Numbered from the stretch's first letter, positions 1 through 8,928 are shown. The stretch: DNA of 64,000 bases from DSOI01 sp041394885 (GCA_041394885.1 JAWKHI010000034.1:1-64000), one strand, 5' to 3'. Notes: a model not told the origin generated them from the letters alone. Numbers and translations are program-made.

Positions 1-708
1 TAGAGATCCTATATAGCGGGACCCATATTGTTTCGAGCGCAGATCACCAAGGTAGGTCCGGTAGCGATCGGGAAAGCTGCCCGCGTTGGCCTCATTGACC
101 GAATAATAGGGGCCGCGATCCGGCATCCGCATGTTGGGATAGCTGAGAACGTAGGCGCCGATGTCGGGTTCGAGCGTGAAGCCGTAGACGCCCTGGCCGG
201 CGGTGTAGACGAATATCGAGGACGACCCGTAGACGACATAGCCGGCGGCCACCTGCTCGGAGCCGGGCTGGAGCACAGCGGCTGCTCCGTGCGCGCCTTC
301 GGGACGGCGGAAAATCGAAAAGATGGTGCCGACGCTCACGTTCACATCGATATTGGAGGAGCCATCGAGAGGATCGAAGACGACGACGTACTTGCCGTTT
401 TCCGACAGGTCAATGGCCATCGGCTGTTCGTTTTCTTCCGAGACGAGCATGGCGACGCTTTCGCGTCCGCCGAGGATGTGCAGGAGCGCCTGATTGGCGT
501 AAACGTCGAGCTTCTGCTGCGTTTCACCCTGTACGTTGGTCTCGCCAGCCGAACCGATGATGTCGACGAGTCCAGCGCGTCGAATCTTGGCCTGGATCAT
601 TTTGGTGGCGAGGGTGAGCCCCGACAACAGGGAGGAGAAGTTGCCGCGGGCGCCGGGAAAGAGCTCTTCCTGCTGCTGGAGGATGTGCTGCTGGACGGTG
701 ACGATCAT
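1..708 (-). CDS. fbp: Fructose-1,6-bisphosphatase class 1 (partial, C-terminus beyond window)
   Basis: Removes the 1-phosphate of fructose-1,6-bisphosphate in gluconeogenesis; cytosolic. About 236 codons are visible and the frame runs off position 1, so roughly the last 90-100 residues of a normal ~330-residue enzyme are missing. The N-terminus has the usual TVQQHIL opening. The class 1 metal/substrate signature FDPLDGSSNIDVNVSVGTIF is intact near residues 112-131, followed by IFRRPEG and the GYVVYGSSS strand. The start is the ATG at 706-708. An in-frame TAG lies about 40 bases upstream and no other ATG lies between, so this start is well constrained. It is divergent from the acyl-CoA dehydrogenase gene, with 43 bases between the starts. 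Identity is secure from the signature. Confidence 0.93.
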   Translation of the reverse strand, partial: MIVTVQQHILQQQEELFPGARGNFSSLLSGLTLATKMIQAKIRRAGLVDIIGSAGETNVQGETQQKLDVYANQALLHILGGRESVAMLVSEENEQPMAIDLSENGKYVVVFDPLDGSSNIDVNVSVGTIFSIFRRPEGAHGAAAVLQPGSEQVAAGYVVYGSSSIFVYTAGQGVYGFTLEPDIGAYVLSYPNMRMPDRGPYYSVNEANAGSFPDRYRTYLGDLRSKQYGSRYIGSL

Positions 709-751
709 GCGAATTCGCAGGATAGCAGGTAGCAGGATAAGCTAGCAGCAT

Positions 752-1945
752 ATGAACTTTGACTTTTCGCCCCGGGTGGAAGACTACCGCCGCCGTCTGA
801 TGGATTTCATGGATGCGCACGTGTATCCGAACGAGCGGCTCTATCACGAGCAGGTAAAGACGGTGGGATGGGGTGCGACTCCGTTGGTGGAGGAACTGAA
901 GGCCAAGGCGCGGGCGGAAGGGTTGTGGAACCTGTTCCTGCCGGAGTCGGGACATGGGCCGGGACTGTCGAATTTGGAGTACGCGCCTTTGTGCGAAATC
1001 ATGGGCCGGGTGTTCTGGGCGCCTGAGGTCTTCAATTGCTCGGCGCCGGACACGGGAAACATGGAAGTGTTGGTCCGGTACGGGAGCGAGGAGCAGAAGG
1101 CGCAGTGGCTGGGTCCGCTGCTGGCGGGGGAAATGCGGTCCTGCTTCGCGATGACGGAGCCGGATGTCGCGTCTTCGGACGCGACCAACATCGCCGCGTC
1201 CATTGTGCGCGACGGCGGCGAATACGTGATCAACGGAACGAAGTGGTGGTCGACGGGCGCGGGCGATCCGCGGTGCAAAATCGCGATTTTCATGGGCAAG
1301 ACGGATCCGTCGGCGGAAAAGCACAAGCAGCAGTCGATGATCCTGGTGCCGTTCGATACGCCGGGGGTGCGGGTGACGCGGCTGCTGAACGTGTATGGGT
1401 ACGACCATGCGCCTCACGGGCACGCAGAGGTGGAGTACAAAGACGTGCGCGTGCCGGCGTCGAATATCCTGCTCGGCGAGGGGCGTGGCTTTGAGATCGC
1501 CCAGGGCCGGCTGGGGCCGGGCCGGATCCATCACTGTATGCGGTTGCTCGGCGCGGCCGAGCGGGCGCTCGCAATGATGTGCGCGCGTGCAAAGTCACGG
1601 GTGGCGTTTGGGCGGACGCTGGCGGAGATGGGAGCTCTGCGGATGGAGATCGCCAAGTCACGCATCGAGATCGAGCAGGCGCGATTGCTGGTGCTAAAGG
1701 CAGCGGCGATGATGGACGCGGTGGGCAACAAGGCGGCGCGGGCCGAGATCGCGATGATCAAGGTGGTTGCGCCGAACGTGGCGCTGCGGGTGATTGACCG
1801 TGCCGTGCAGGCGCACGGGGCAGCGGGGGTGTGCGACGATTTTCCGCTCGCGTTCGACTGGGCTAATTCGCGGACGCTGCGGCTGGCCGACGGGCCGGAC
1901 GAGGTTCACCTGGAGTCTGTGGCGAAGCTCGAATTGAGGAAGTGA
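752..1945 (+). CDS. Acyl-CoA dehydrogenase family protein (ACAD10/11-like)
   Basis: FAD enzyme that introduces an alpha,beta double bond into an acyl-CoA thioester. At 397 residues it has the normal single-domain length. The flavin-binding segment CFAMTEPDVASSDATN lies near residues 130-145, and the C-terminal helix bundle ends in QAHGAAGVCDDFPLA followed by LRLADGPDEVH. That ending is typical of the ACAD10/11 branch rather than the short-chain enzymes. The chain length of the substrate cannot be read from sequence. It is divergent from fbp. Its last 40 bases overlap the end of the convergent SRPBCC gene, so the two share their 3' ends. Family is confident; substrate is unknown. Confidence 0.9.
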   Translation: MNFDFSPRVEDYRRRLMDFMDAHVYPNERLYHEQVKTVGWGATPLVEELKAKARAEGLWNLFLPESGHGPGLSNLEYAPLCEIMGRVFWAPEVFNCSAPDTGNMEVLVRYGSEEQKAQWLGPLLAGEMRSCFAMTEPDVASSDATNIAASIVRDGGEYVINGTKWWSTGAGDPRCKIAIFMGKTDPSAEKHKQQSMILVPFDTPGVRVTRLLNVYGYDHAPHGHAEVEYKDVRVPASNILLGEGRGFEIAQGRLGPGRIHHCMRLLGAAERALAMMCARAKSRVAFGRTLAEMGALRMEIAKSRIEIEQARLLVLKAAAMMDAVGNKAARAEIAMIKVVAPNVALRVIDRAVQAHGAAGVCDDFPLAFDWANSRTLRLADGPDEVHLESVAKLELRK

Positions 1946-2559
1946 TCGAGACGGTCTGCGGCTTGGGCGGCGTATGCACGGGCAGGGCCGTAGAGGATCC
2001 ACTCGATGCTGATTGTGACGGCGCCGCCGCCGGATTCGATGAAATAGGCCAAAAGGGAGTGATCCACGCCGTCGACGGTCTGGCAGCAGTATCCGGGTGC
2101 CGGCGCGGCGACAGTAGTGCCGGGGAACGCTGGGGCGAGGAGTAAAGCCTGTTCGCGGGGCAGGTCGAGTTGGCGCAGCCGCGCTACATTCACGGCGGGC
2201 TCGTTCGGATAGGTCTCGAGGCCGTACTTCAGCATTGCGAAGAAAGTCTGCCAGGCATGGATGTTGGAAGGCGAAGGATTGCCGCTCTGGGTGACGCTCA
2301 GCCGGGTAGTGGCACTGGCCGACTCGAGAACGAATTCGACTGTTGTGGTTTCCTCGCGCCATGCAAACCGGTGCGGCGCGGCCCAGGCCACGATGGGCGC
2401 CTCACCTTCCATGCCCGGTCCCCAGGACAAAAAGATCGAGCCGCCGAGGCCTGGTTTGACGCGAGCGACGGGGGCGAACCATCGTGGAATTTCCTTCTCA
2501 TCGGTGACGGCCTTCCAGACGCGTTCGATCGGCGCGGCGATGTCGACCGAGATCGTCAT
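1906..2559 (-). CDS. SRPBCC domain protein (AHSA1/START-like)
   Basis: 217-residue protein of the SRPBCC (Bet v 1/AHSA1) fold, which forms a hydrophobic ligand cavity. The opening ISVDIAAPIERVWKAVTDEKEIPRWF is the classical first strand and helices, followed by the G-x-W-G strand region and a helix near FFAMLKYGLETY. The frame is open further upstream, but that part overlaps the gamma-glutamyltransferase gene in another frame. I therefore place the start at the ATG at 2557-2559, whose ATGA overlaps the upstream TGA and suggests translational coupling. The C-terminal ~75 residues go beyond the common AHSA1 core and look like part of a second, degenerate copy. Ligand and role are unknown. Confidence 0.82.
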   Translation of the reverse strand: MTISVDIAAPIERVWKAVTDEKEIPRWFAPVARVKPGLGGSIFLSWGPGMEGEAPIVAWAAPHRFAWREETTTVEFVLESASATTRLSVTQSGNPSPSNIHAWQTFFAMLKYGLETYPNEPAVNVARLRQLDLPREQALLLAPAFPGTTVAAPAPGYCCQTVDGVDHSLLAYFIESGGGAVTISIEWILYGPARAYAAQAADRLDHFLNSSFATDSR

Positions 2560-4046
2560 TGTCCGGACGCGCTTTCGTCCGCCGTGGCAGCCTGAATGGT
2601 GGCCCCCTGGGAGCGTGCGACCCGGAAGCCGAGAGCGGACATCCTGGCGGCATCGGCATCGGACCAACGATTGTTGAGGGCGAGGGCGAGTCCGCCGGTG
2701 GTGTTGACACGAGGCGCTTTGACGGCGTCCTGCAGAGACATCCGATCTACGAGCGTGTAGGTGAGGACGTCGAACACGGCGTTGGGGATCTTCTTGCCTC
2801 CGGTGGCTCCGATGGCGAGCAGGGGCTGGCGGCCGCGCAGGACCACGGTTGGGCACATATTGTGGAGTGGGCTTTTGCGCGGGCCGGGGGCGTTGGGATG
2901 GCCGGGAGTGCGTTCAAACCGCGAAACGCCGTGGCCGAGAATAAGACCGAGCCCCGGTACAGTAACGCAGGCGCCAAAGCCGTCGCCGTGGGTGAGCGTG
3001 ATGGCGCAGAGGTTGCCAGCGGCGTCGGCGGCTGAGATGTGGATGGTGCCAGAAGAAGTGAACGTGCGTTCGGGCAGATCGAGGGGGCGTCCTTTTTCGG
3101 CGGCCGTTCGAACGCGTGCAGCGGTTTGTTCGGCGTGGGCTGGGGAGAGCAGACGTTCGAGGGGGACCTCGACGAAGCGAGGGTCGCCGAAAAGGGTGAG
3201 GCGGTCTTGCCAGGCGAGGCGAAGGCATTCCAGCCGCGCGTGGGCGCGGCGGGCTGGATCGTCGAAGGGGAGCCGATACGCGGCCTGAAGGGCCTGCAGC
3301 GTGGTAGCGCCGCCGGAGGCGAGCGGCGGAGTGGCGACAGTGAATGGCCCGACGTGGATCCGGAGGGGCACGACCTCGCGCGCCTCGTAGGCATGCAGAT
3401 CCTTCTCGGAAAGGGAACCACCACCGCGGGCGAAGGCGTTGGCGATGACGCGGGCGATGGGCCCGCGATAGAAGGCTTCCGAGGAGTTGTCTCGCGCGAG
3501 TTGGGTGAGCATCCGGGCGAGGTCAGGATTGCGGAAGAGGGTGCCGGGCGGAGGCGGGTTGCCGCCGGGAAGCAGGAGTTGCGCGGACGCGGGATCGTTG
3601 CGGAGGATCGCGGCTTTGCCGCCAATGGCGGCAGCCATGGAGGGAGACAGTTTCCAGCCTTCGGTGGCGAAGCGAATGGAGGGCTGGAGGGCCCGGCGGA
3701 GCGGGAGCGTGCCGTAGCGATGGAGGGCAAGGTCGAGTCCGGCGAGGGTGCCGGGAGTACCGGCGGCGAGCCAGCCATGATTGGGTGGTGTAGGGGGAAA
3801 GTCGGCTGGCGCTTCGGTATTGAAGTCAATGGCTGCGATTTTGCCGGTGTTCATGGCGATGGCCGCGGCACCGCCATAGCCGCCGATGCCGCAGGAAGGC
3901 AGAGCGACGACACCGGCAACGAGCGCCGCGGTGACGGCGGCGTCGACGGCATTGCCACCGGCTTCGAGCACGCGGAGCCCGGCCGCGGCGGCTTCGGGCT
4001 GCCCGACGACAAAGCCCGATCGGGCTTTCACAGGGGGATTCGCCAT
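2556..4046 (-). CDS. Gamma-glutamyltransferase family protein
   Basis: Ntn-hydrolase of the gamma-glutamyltranspeptidase family, made as one chain that cleaves itself before a catalytic threonine. In 496 residues I see the N-terminal GGNAVDAAVTAAL helix, the GYGGAAAI segment and the small-subunit start GTIHISAADAAGN. Thr334 aligns with the catalytic Thr of the TTH motif. Oddities are the replacement of the second Thr by Ile and the lack of a signal peptide, unlike periplasmic GGTs. The open frame continues 19 codons upstream of 4046, but that start would overlap the divergent gene at 4070, so I chose ATG 4044-4046. It could be a relative acting on another gamma-glutamyl or acyl amide. Its TGA overlaps the SRPBCC start. 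Confidence 0.85.
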   Translation of the reverse strand: MANPPVKARSGFVVGQPEAAAAGLRVLEAGGNAVDAAVTAALVAGVVALPSCGIGGYGGAAAIAMNTGKIAAIDFNTEAPADFPPTPPNHGWLAAGTPGTLAGLDLALHRYGTLPLRRALQPSIRFATEGWKLSPSMAAAIGGKAAILRNDPASAQLLLPGGNPPPPGTLFRNPDLARMLTQLARDNSSEAFYRGPIARVIANAFARGGGSLSEKDLHAYEAREVVPLRIHVGPFTVATPPLASGGATTLQALQAAYRLPFDDPARRAHARLECLRLAWQDRLTLFGDPRFVEVPLERLLSPAHAEQTAARVRTAAEKGRPLDLPERTFTSSGTIHISAADAAGNLCAITLTHGDGFGACVTVPGLGLILGHGVSRFERTPGHPNAPGPRKSPLHNMCPTVVLRGRQPLLAIGATGGKKIPNAVFDVLTYTLVDRMSLQDAVKAPRVNTTGGLALALNNRWSDADAARMSALGFRVARSQGATIQAATADESASGQ

Positions 4047-4052
4047 GCGGGC

Positions 4053-4060
4053 ATTATAAT
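4053..4060. promoter_or_regulatory. Shared TATAAT-type -10 sequence between divergent genes
   Basis: The sequence ATTATAAT reads as a perfect TATAAT on both strands. It sits 7 bases from the minus-strand start (4046) and 10 bases from the plus-strand start (4070). If used, transcripts in both directions would be nearly leaderless. No good -35 hexamer is visible, so this is a weak call from sequence alone. Confidence 0.3.
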
Positions 4061-4069
4061 GGCACAACG

Positions 4070-5107
4070 ATGACAAGACTCGCTCCGGGCTGGATCTGTG
4101 CACTGATTCTGGCTCTCCCTTTATCTGGCCAGAAGGTGACGCTCGAAAGCGGCGCGGCGCAAATGTCGTGGGAATTGGGCGGTGGCGGGATGGTGGATTT
4201 TCACCTGAAGGCCGGCGGACTGAATCCGTTCACGTGGCAGCAGCAGTCGCAGGAGGCGTCGCATCCCCGCGGGCATTTCCTGTGCATGGACCGGTGGGGC
4301 CAGCCATCGGAGGCGGAACTGGCGGCGGGGATGCCTTTTCATGGCGAGGCGCCGCACCGGATGTGGCGGAAACTGGGCGCGTCCGGCACCGAGCTCGAAA
4401 TGGCGGTGCAATTGACAATGGCGCGGCTGGCAGTGCGCCGCGTGGTGAAGCTCGAGGGGACGTCGGCGATGGTGACCGAGACGGTATTGAACGAAGCGCC
4501 ACTGGGACGCCCGTACAACATGGTGCAGCATCCGACGATCGGACCTCCGTTCCTGGATGCCGCCACGGTGGTTGATTCCAATGCGCGGCGGGGCTTCATG
4601 CAGTCCAGTCCGCTGCCGAATCCGGAAGACGCGGTGGTGGTATGGCCGCAGGCGCTGAAGGACGGCTTGCCGGTGAGCTTGCGTTACCTTACCGACGATC
4701 CGAATCCGAATGTGGTCTCTTACGTGATCGACGAAGAGTGGGGGTGGACGACGGCGGTAAGCGCGGCGCAAGGTTTGCTGGTGGGCTACGTTTGGCCAGT
4801 GCGGGACTATCCGTGGCTCAACATGTGGCGGCATGTGGAGAACGGGAAGCCGGCGGCGCGTGGATTGGAGTTCGGCACGACGGGCTTGCATCAGCCGTTT
4901 CCGGTGCTGCTACGGAAGGGGCGGATATTTGGGCGGCCGCTGTTTTCCTATATCGACTCGGCGGAGAAACAAGAACGGCGGTACCAGGTGTTTTTGCTGG
5001 AGGCGCCGGCGACGCTAGGCGGGATCGCGTCCATGAAGGCGGCCGGGGGAGAGTTCGTGTTTAGCGGCCGCGACGGCAACCAATATCGGGTAAAGTCTCT
5101 CTATTAG
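4070..5107 (+). CDS. Secreted protein of unknown function
   Basis: 345 residues starting with a Sec-type signal peptide (APGWICALILALPLSG then QK, cleavage near residue 20). The rest is rich in beta strands and aromatic residues, with the segments NPFTWQQQSQ, GHFLCMDRWGQPS and NMVQHPTIGPPFLD. This is suggestive of the galactose-mutarotase-like sandwich seen in secreted sugar-binding proteins of this phylum, but I do not recognise a named family with confidence. It is divergent from the gamma-glutamyltransferase and 55 bases ahead of the MFS transporter on the same strand, so it may belong with the transporter operon. A role in carbohydrate handling outside the cytoplasm is only an inference. 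Confidence 0.7.
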   Translation: MTRLAPGWICALILALPLSGQKVTLESGAAQMSWELGGGGMVDFHLKAGGLNPFTWQQQSQEASHPRGHFLCMDRWGQPSEAELAAGMPFHGEAPHRMWRKLGASGTELEMAVQLTMARLAVRRVVKLEGTSAMVTETVLNEAPLGRPYNMVQHPTIGPPFLDAATVVDSNARRGFMQSSPLPNPEDAVVVWPQALKDGLPVSLRYLTDDPNPNVVSYVIDEEWGWTTAVSAAQGLLVGYVWPVRDYPWLNMWRHVENGKPAARGLEFGTTGLHQPFPVLLRKGRIFGRPLFSYIDSAEKQERRYQVFLLEAPATLGGIASMKAAGGEFVFSGRDGNQYRVKSLY

Positions 5108-5162
5108 CAGAGGGCAGAGTAGGGGGCGCGGCAGCACGGTGTGATATCGTAGCGAATCCGGC

Positions 5163-6440
5163 ATGAACGCTCCCCCGACGACAAGCGCAGGCCGGCGATG
5201 GACAGTCATTGCGCTGTTGTGCATCGGCTACATCATCGCCTATTTCGACCGCGTGAACCTTTCCGTAGCGCTCGCCAGCAAAGACTTCATCGAATTTTTC
5301 GGGCTGTCGGACCTGGACAGGGGAAATCTCGGGTCGGCGTTCTTCTGGACCTACGCGGCGCTGCAGATACCGGCGGGATGGTTCGTGGACAGGTACGGAG
5401 TGAAGTGGCCGTACGCGATCGGCTTTCTGGTATGGAGCGGATTGTCGGCGGCGACCGCGTTCACCTCGACGGTGTGGCAACTGTTTTCGTTGCGTTTCCT
5501 GCTGGGATTGGGCGAATCGATGGTGACTCCGGCCGGGATGCGCTGGATCCGGCTGAATTGTCATGAGAACCAGCGCGGCCTGGTGATCGGCCTGTACATG
5601 GCGTCGGCGAAGGTGGGGCCGGCGATCGGAGTGATCGTCGCCACCTACCTGCTGGCCAATACCGGGTGGCGGAACATGTTCCTGATCATCGGTCTAGGCG
5701 GGCTATTGTGGCTGGTGCCGTGGGTGCTGTTCGTGCGCGATGACGACCGGGAGCTCGAGAAGACGCAGGCGCGCGCGGCAGGCAGCAAAAGCACGGTCCC
5801 GTTCTGGAGGTTGATGAAGAGCCCGGTGATCATCGGCATCGTGATCGGGACGTTCTGTTATCAGTACTTCGTGTATTACGCCATGACGTGGCTGCCGGCG
5901 TACTTCAAGGAAGCGCGGAATCTGGACCTGAAACAGATGGGGATGTTTACGTCGTTCAGCTTCATCGGGATGGCGGTTGTGGCGACGCTATCGGGCTGGG
6001 CGGCGGATCGATTGATCGACCGCGGGGGAGACCCGGTGCGGACACGGAAAGCGTTCATCATCGCAGGATTCCTGGTGGCTTCGACAGAGTTGCTTGGGGC
6101 CTACGCGGAGTCAGAAAACGTCGCGTTGTTTTTCGCCGTGTTTTCGCTGAGCGGGCTGGGCATGATGACCGCGAACTATTGGGCGCTGACGCAGACGCTG
6201 CTGCCGGGGGCGGCGATCGGGCGCATCGTAGGGGTGCAAAACTGCGCGGCGAACGTGCCGGGCGTAGTGGCACCGCTGCTGACGGGGTGGCTGAAACAGG
6301 TAACCGGCGGGTATACGGCCCCGATGCTGGCCATTTGTTTCTTCCTGATGCTGGGCATCGCGGCCTATGTATTTCTGGTGAGAGAAGAGTACGTTCCGAA
6401 GGGAGAGGAATCGAATGCCATCGAAGAAGCTTCTGCTTGA
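5163..6440 (+). CDS. MFS transporter, anion:cation symporter (sugar-acid) type
   Basis: 425-residue inner-membrane transporter with about 12 predicted helices. The first loop FDRVNLSVALASKDF and the following WTYAALQIPAGWFVDRYGVKWPYAIG are the ACS-family pattern found in galactonate, glucarate and hexuronate carriers. LGLGESMVTPAGMRWI matches helix 4-5 of that family. The substrate is therefore probably an organic or sugar acid, but is not fixed by sequence. The end overlaps the next small gene by 26 bases, and a dehydrogenase follows, giving a probable three-gene operon (transporter, small cupin-like protein, 3-hydroxyacyl-CoA-type dehydrogenase). Confidence 0.88.
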   Translation: MNAPPTTSAGRRWTVIALLCIGYIIAYFDRVNLSVALASKDFIEFFGLSDLDRGNLGSAFFWTYAALQIPAGWFVDRYGVKWPYAIGFLVWSGLSAATAFTSTVWQLFSLRFLLGLGESMVTPAGMRWIRLNCHENQRGLVIGLYMASAKVGPAIGVIVATYLLANTGWRNMFLIIGLGGLLWLVPWVLFVRDDDRELEKTQARAAGSKSTVPFWRLMKSPVIIGIVIGTFCYQYFVYYAMTWLPAYFKEARNLDLKQMGMFTSFSFIGMAVVATLSGWAADRLIDRGGDPVRTRKAFIIAGFLVASTELLGAYAESENVALFFAVFSLSGLGMMTANYWALTQTLLPGAAIGRIVGVQNCAANVPGVVAPLLTGWLKQVTGGYTAPMLAICFFLMLGIAAYVFLVREEYVPKGEESNAIEEASA

Positions 6441-6708
6441 AAATGTGCGCGTGCGGGTGAGCGAAGTGACCTACGATCCCGGCTCGCCACGCGAACCGCA
6501 TATCCGGCCAACGGACCAGGTGATCGTGTTCCTGGACGATTGCGAATACGAACGGACCGATCCGGCGACGGGAGAGAAGACGGTGCGGAAGCGAAAGCCG
6601 GGCGAGGTGATCTGGCATGACCGGTCTGAGAAGGCGCCGCGGCTGGTGAATGTCGGCTCGAAGCCATACCGGTCCCTCTTGATCGAGTTGAAGGAAGGGG
6701 GCCGTTAA
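6415..6708 (+). CDS. Small cupin-like protein
   Basis: 97-residue cytosolic protein whose start overlaps the MFS gene by 26 bases and whose stop is 3 bases before the next start. The pattern of short strands (VRVSEVTYDPGSPREPHIRP, DQVIVFLDDCEYER, KPGEVIWHDRSEKAPRLVN, YRSLLIEL) resembles a single cupin barrel, with GEVIWHD in the place of the second cupin motif. The first motif lacks the full set of metal-binding histidines, so it may be a non-catalytic or ligand-binding cupin. The tight packing supports a real gene working with its neighbours, possibly as a small sensor or isomerase. Function is not assignable. Confidence 0.7.
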   Translation: MPSKKLLLENVRVRVSEVTYDPGSPREPHIRPTDQVIVFLDDCEYERTDPATGEKTVRKRKPGEVIWHDRSEKAPRLVNVGSKPYRSLLIELKEGGR

Positions 6709-6711
6709 GCG

Positions 6712-7653
6712 GTGCCGGATCGCCGATTCGAAACAGCGGCGGTGATCGGCACCGGCATGATGGGTCCGGGGATCGCGATGACGCTCGCGCTGGGAGGGAT
6801 CGGCGCGACGATCGTGAGCCGCACCGAAGAGGGGTGGCGCAAGGGAGTGGAGAAAGCGAAGGCGCAACTGCGGCTACTCGAGGAAAACGGGCTCGTGGCC
6901 GGCGAACGGGCCAAGCGGGCGGAGGGCCTGCTGGCGGCGACCGGCGATTTCGACGCAGCGATCGCAGCGGCGGACCTGGTGGTGGAGTCCGCACCGGAGG
7001 ACCTCGAGTTCAAGCAGGAGTTGTTCGCGAAGATGGATGCCATCGCGAAGCCGGACGCGGTGCTGGCGTCGAACACTTCCGGGCTCAGCATCACCGCGAT
7101 CGCATCCCGGTGCACGCGGCCGGAGCGTGTGATCACGACGCATTTCTGGAATCCGCCGCATCTGATGCCGTTGGTGGAGATCGTGCTGGGAGAGAAGACC
7201 GACCGGACGATGGCCGAGGATCTGCGGCAGGCGTTGACCGATTGCGGCAAGGTGGCGGTGATGGTGAACAAAGATACTCCGGGACAGCTGGGGAACCGGC
7301 TGCAGATGGCGCTGGTGCGGGAGGCGATTCACATCGTGGAAGCGGGCATCGCCGACGTGGAGGCGGTAGACGCGGTGGCGAAGAACGGATTCGGATTGCG
7401 GCTTCCCGTTTACGGAATCTTCGAGCATCAGGATGTGGTGGGGCTCGACATGGGGCTAGGGATTGTCGACTATGTGTCGCGAGACTTGTACAGCGAGCCG
7501 AGAGCGCCGCAGTTGATGCGGGACAAAGTGAGCCGTGGCGAAGTGGGCGCGAAGGCGGGACGCGGATTCTACGACTGGTCTCGAAAGAGTGTGGATGAAG
7601 TGAAAGCGCTGCGCGACCGGTTCGTGCTGGAAGTGGTGAAGCACTGGCGCTAA
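6712..7653 (+). CDS. 3-hydroxyacyl-CoA dehydrogenase family protein
   Basis: NAD-dependent oxidoreductase of 313 residues that oxidises a beta-hydroxyl group. Residues 7-14 (VIGTGMMG) are the Rossmann glycine motif. VVESAPEDLEFKQELF and LASNTSGLSI form the family's NAD/substrate region. TTHFWNPPHLMPLVEIV holds the catalytic histidine segment, and NRLQMALVREAIHIVE begins the dimerising C-terminal domain. A single C-terminal domain suggests a stand-alone enzyme (3-hydroxybutyryl-CoA, carnitine or hydroxy-acid type) rather than a FadB fusion. Translation starts at a GTG 3 bases after the small cupin-like gene. Context next to an organic-acid transporter favours catabolism of an imported acid, which is inference. 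Confidence 0.85.
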   Translation: MPDRRFETAAVIGTGMMGPGIAMTLALGGIGATIVSRTEEGWRKGVEKAKAQLRLLEENGLVAGERAKRAEGLLAATGDFDAAIAAADLVVESAPEDLEFKQELFAKMDAIAKPDAVLASNTSGLSITAIASRCTRPERVITTHFWNPPHLMPLVEIVLGEKTDRTMAEDLRQALTDCGKVAVMVNKDTPGQLGNRLQMALVREAIHIVEAGIADVEAVDAVAKNGFGLRLPVYGIFEHQDVVGLDMGLGIVDYVSRDLYSEPRAPQLMRDKVSRGEVGAKAGRGFYDWSRKSVDEVKALRDRFVLEVVKHWR

Positions 7654-7707
7654 GGCCGGGGAGGGGTCCGGTTTCCGGCCATAGCATGGGTGTCATACAA
7701 TCAGGGC

Positions 7708-8928
7708 ATGTCTTTCTCTCGTAGGCACCTGCTTGCCGGTTCGACGGCTCTGATGACCGCCAAAAGTTACGCCGCGATTCCCGGCGCCAATGACCGTCTG
7801 CGTATCGGCGTGATCGGATGCGGCGGCATGGCCACGGGCCATATGCGGCAACTGGTCCGCATGAAGGACGCCGAGAACTTCGAGTTCACGGCGGTTTGCG
7901 ACTTGTTCGACAAGCGAACCGACGCATCGGCGCAACTGACCGGCGCGCCGAACAAGTACCGGGATTACCGGAAGCTGCTCGAGAACAAGGAAGTGGACTA
8001 CGTACTCATCGCGACGCCCGAGCATTGGCACGCGCAATGCACGATGGATGCGGCCGACGCCGGCAAGCACATCTATTGCGAGAAGCCGATGACGTACAAC
8101 GTGGATCAGGCCAAACAGGTAGTAGCCAAGATCAAGCAGACCGGCGTGAAGATGCAGGTGGGCGTGCAGGGCACCTCCGACGACTCCTACATCACGGCGA
8201 ACAAGTACATCAAAGACGGCGCATTGGGCAAGGTGGTGCTGGCGCAGATCGACTATTCGCGCAACAGCAAGGAACAGGACTTCCTGTGGACGAAGCCGGA
8301 TCCGGACGTGAAACCGGGGGTGAACTTCGACTGGGACACGTGGCAGGGTGGGACCAAAAAGCGGCCGTTCGATCCGGAGCGTTTTTTCCACTGGCGGCGG
8401 TTCTGGGACTATTCGAGCGGCATCGCGAGCGACCTGTTCATCCATCGCGTTACGCGGATCATCAAGAGCCTGGGGCTCACGTTCCCGGCGCGGGCGGTGG
8501 CGAGCGGCGGCAAGTTCGGGTGGGACAACCTGATGGGCGATGTGCCGGACACGATGAACATCCTGCTGGACTATCCGGAAGGGTTGACGGTGCAACTGGT
8601 GTCGTCGATGGGTAATGATTCGCGGATCCAGCACATGATCCGCGGGCGCAAGGGTACGCTGTTTTTCGATAGCGACGGGTTCTACATTCAGCCGCAGCGC
8701 GCGTTCGAGGAAGAGACGAAGATGATCGTGCACAAGAAGAGCGGCGCCGAGGACGTAGGTCTGCATCACAAGAACCTGCAGGCGGCGATCCGGAAAAATG
8801 AGCCGCTGAATTGCGATTGCACTCTCGGTTACTACGGCGTGGTAGCGGCGGCGATGGGCGTGGAGTCATTGCGGAAGCTGCATTACGTGGCGTGGGACAA
8901 GACGAAAGAACGAATGGTCCGGGCGTAG
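7708..8928 (+). CDS. Exported Gfo/Idh/MocA family oxidoreductase (Tat signal)
   Basis: NAD(P)-dependent sugar oxidoreductase or glycosidase-like protein of 406 residues. The N-terminus SFSRRHLLAGSTALM is a twin-arginine signal, so the protein is likely exported folded with its cofactor. The Rossmann motif GVIGCGGMATGHM follows at about residue 33, and the EKP motif of the family appears as YCEKPMTYN near residue 128. An in-frame GTG at 7690 precedes the ATG at 7708. I prefer the ATG because it places the twin arginines correctly. Exported members of this family are common in Acidobacteriota and Planctomycetota. Substrate is unknown. Confidence 0.87.
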   Translation: MSFSRRHLLAGSTALMTAKSYAAIPGANDRLRIGVIGCGGMATGHMRQLVRMKDAENFEFTAVCDLFDKRTDASAQLTGAPNKYRDYRKLLENKEVDYVLIATPEHWHAQCTMDAADAGKHIYCEKPMTYNVDQAKQVVAKIKQTGVKMQVGVQGTSDDSYITANKYIKDGALGKVVLAQIDYSRNSKEQDFLWTKPDPDVKPGVNFDWDTWQGGTKKRPFDPERFFHWRRFWDYSSGIASDLFIHRVTRIIKSLGLTFPARAVASGGKFGWDNLMGDVPDTMNILLDYPEGLTVQLVSSMGNDSRIQHMIRGRKGTLFFDSDGFYIQPQRAFEEETKMIVHKKSGAEDVGLHHKNLQAAIRKNEPLNCDCTLGYYGVVAAAMGVESLRKLHYVAWDKTKERMVRA

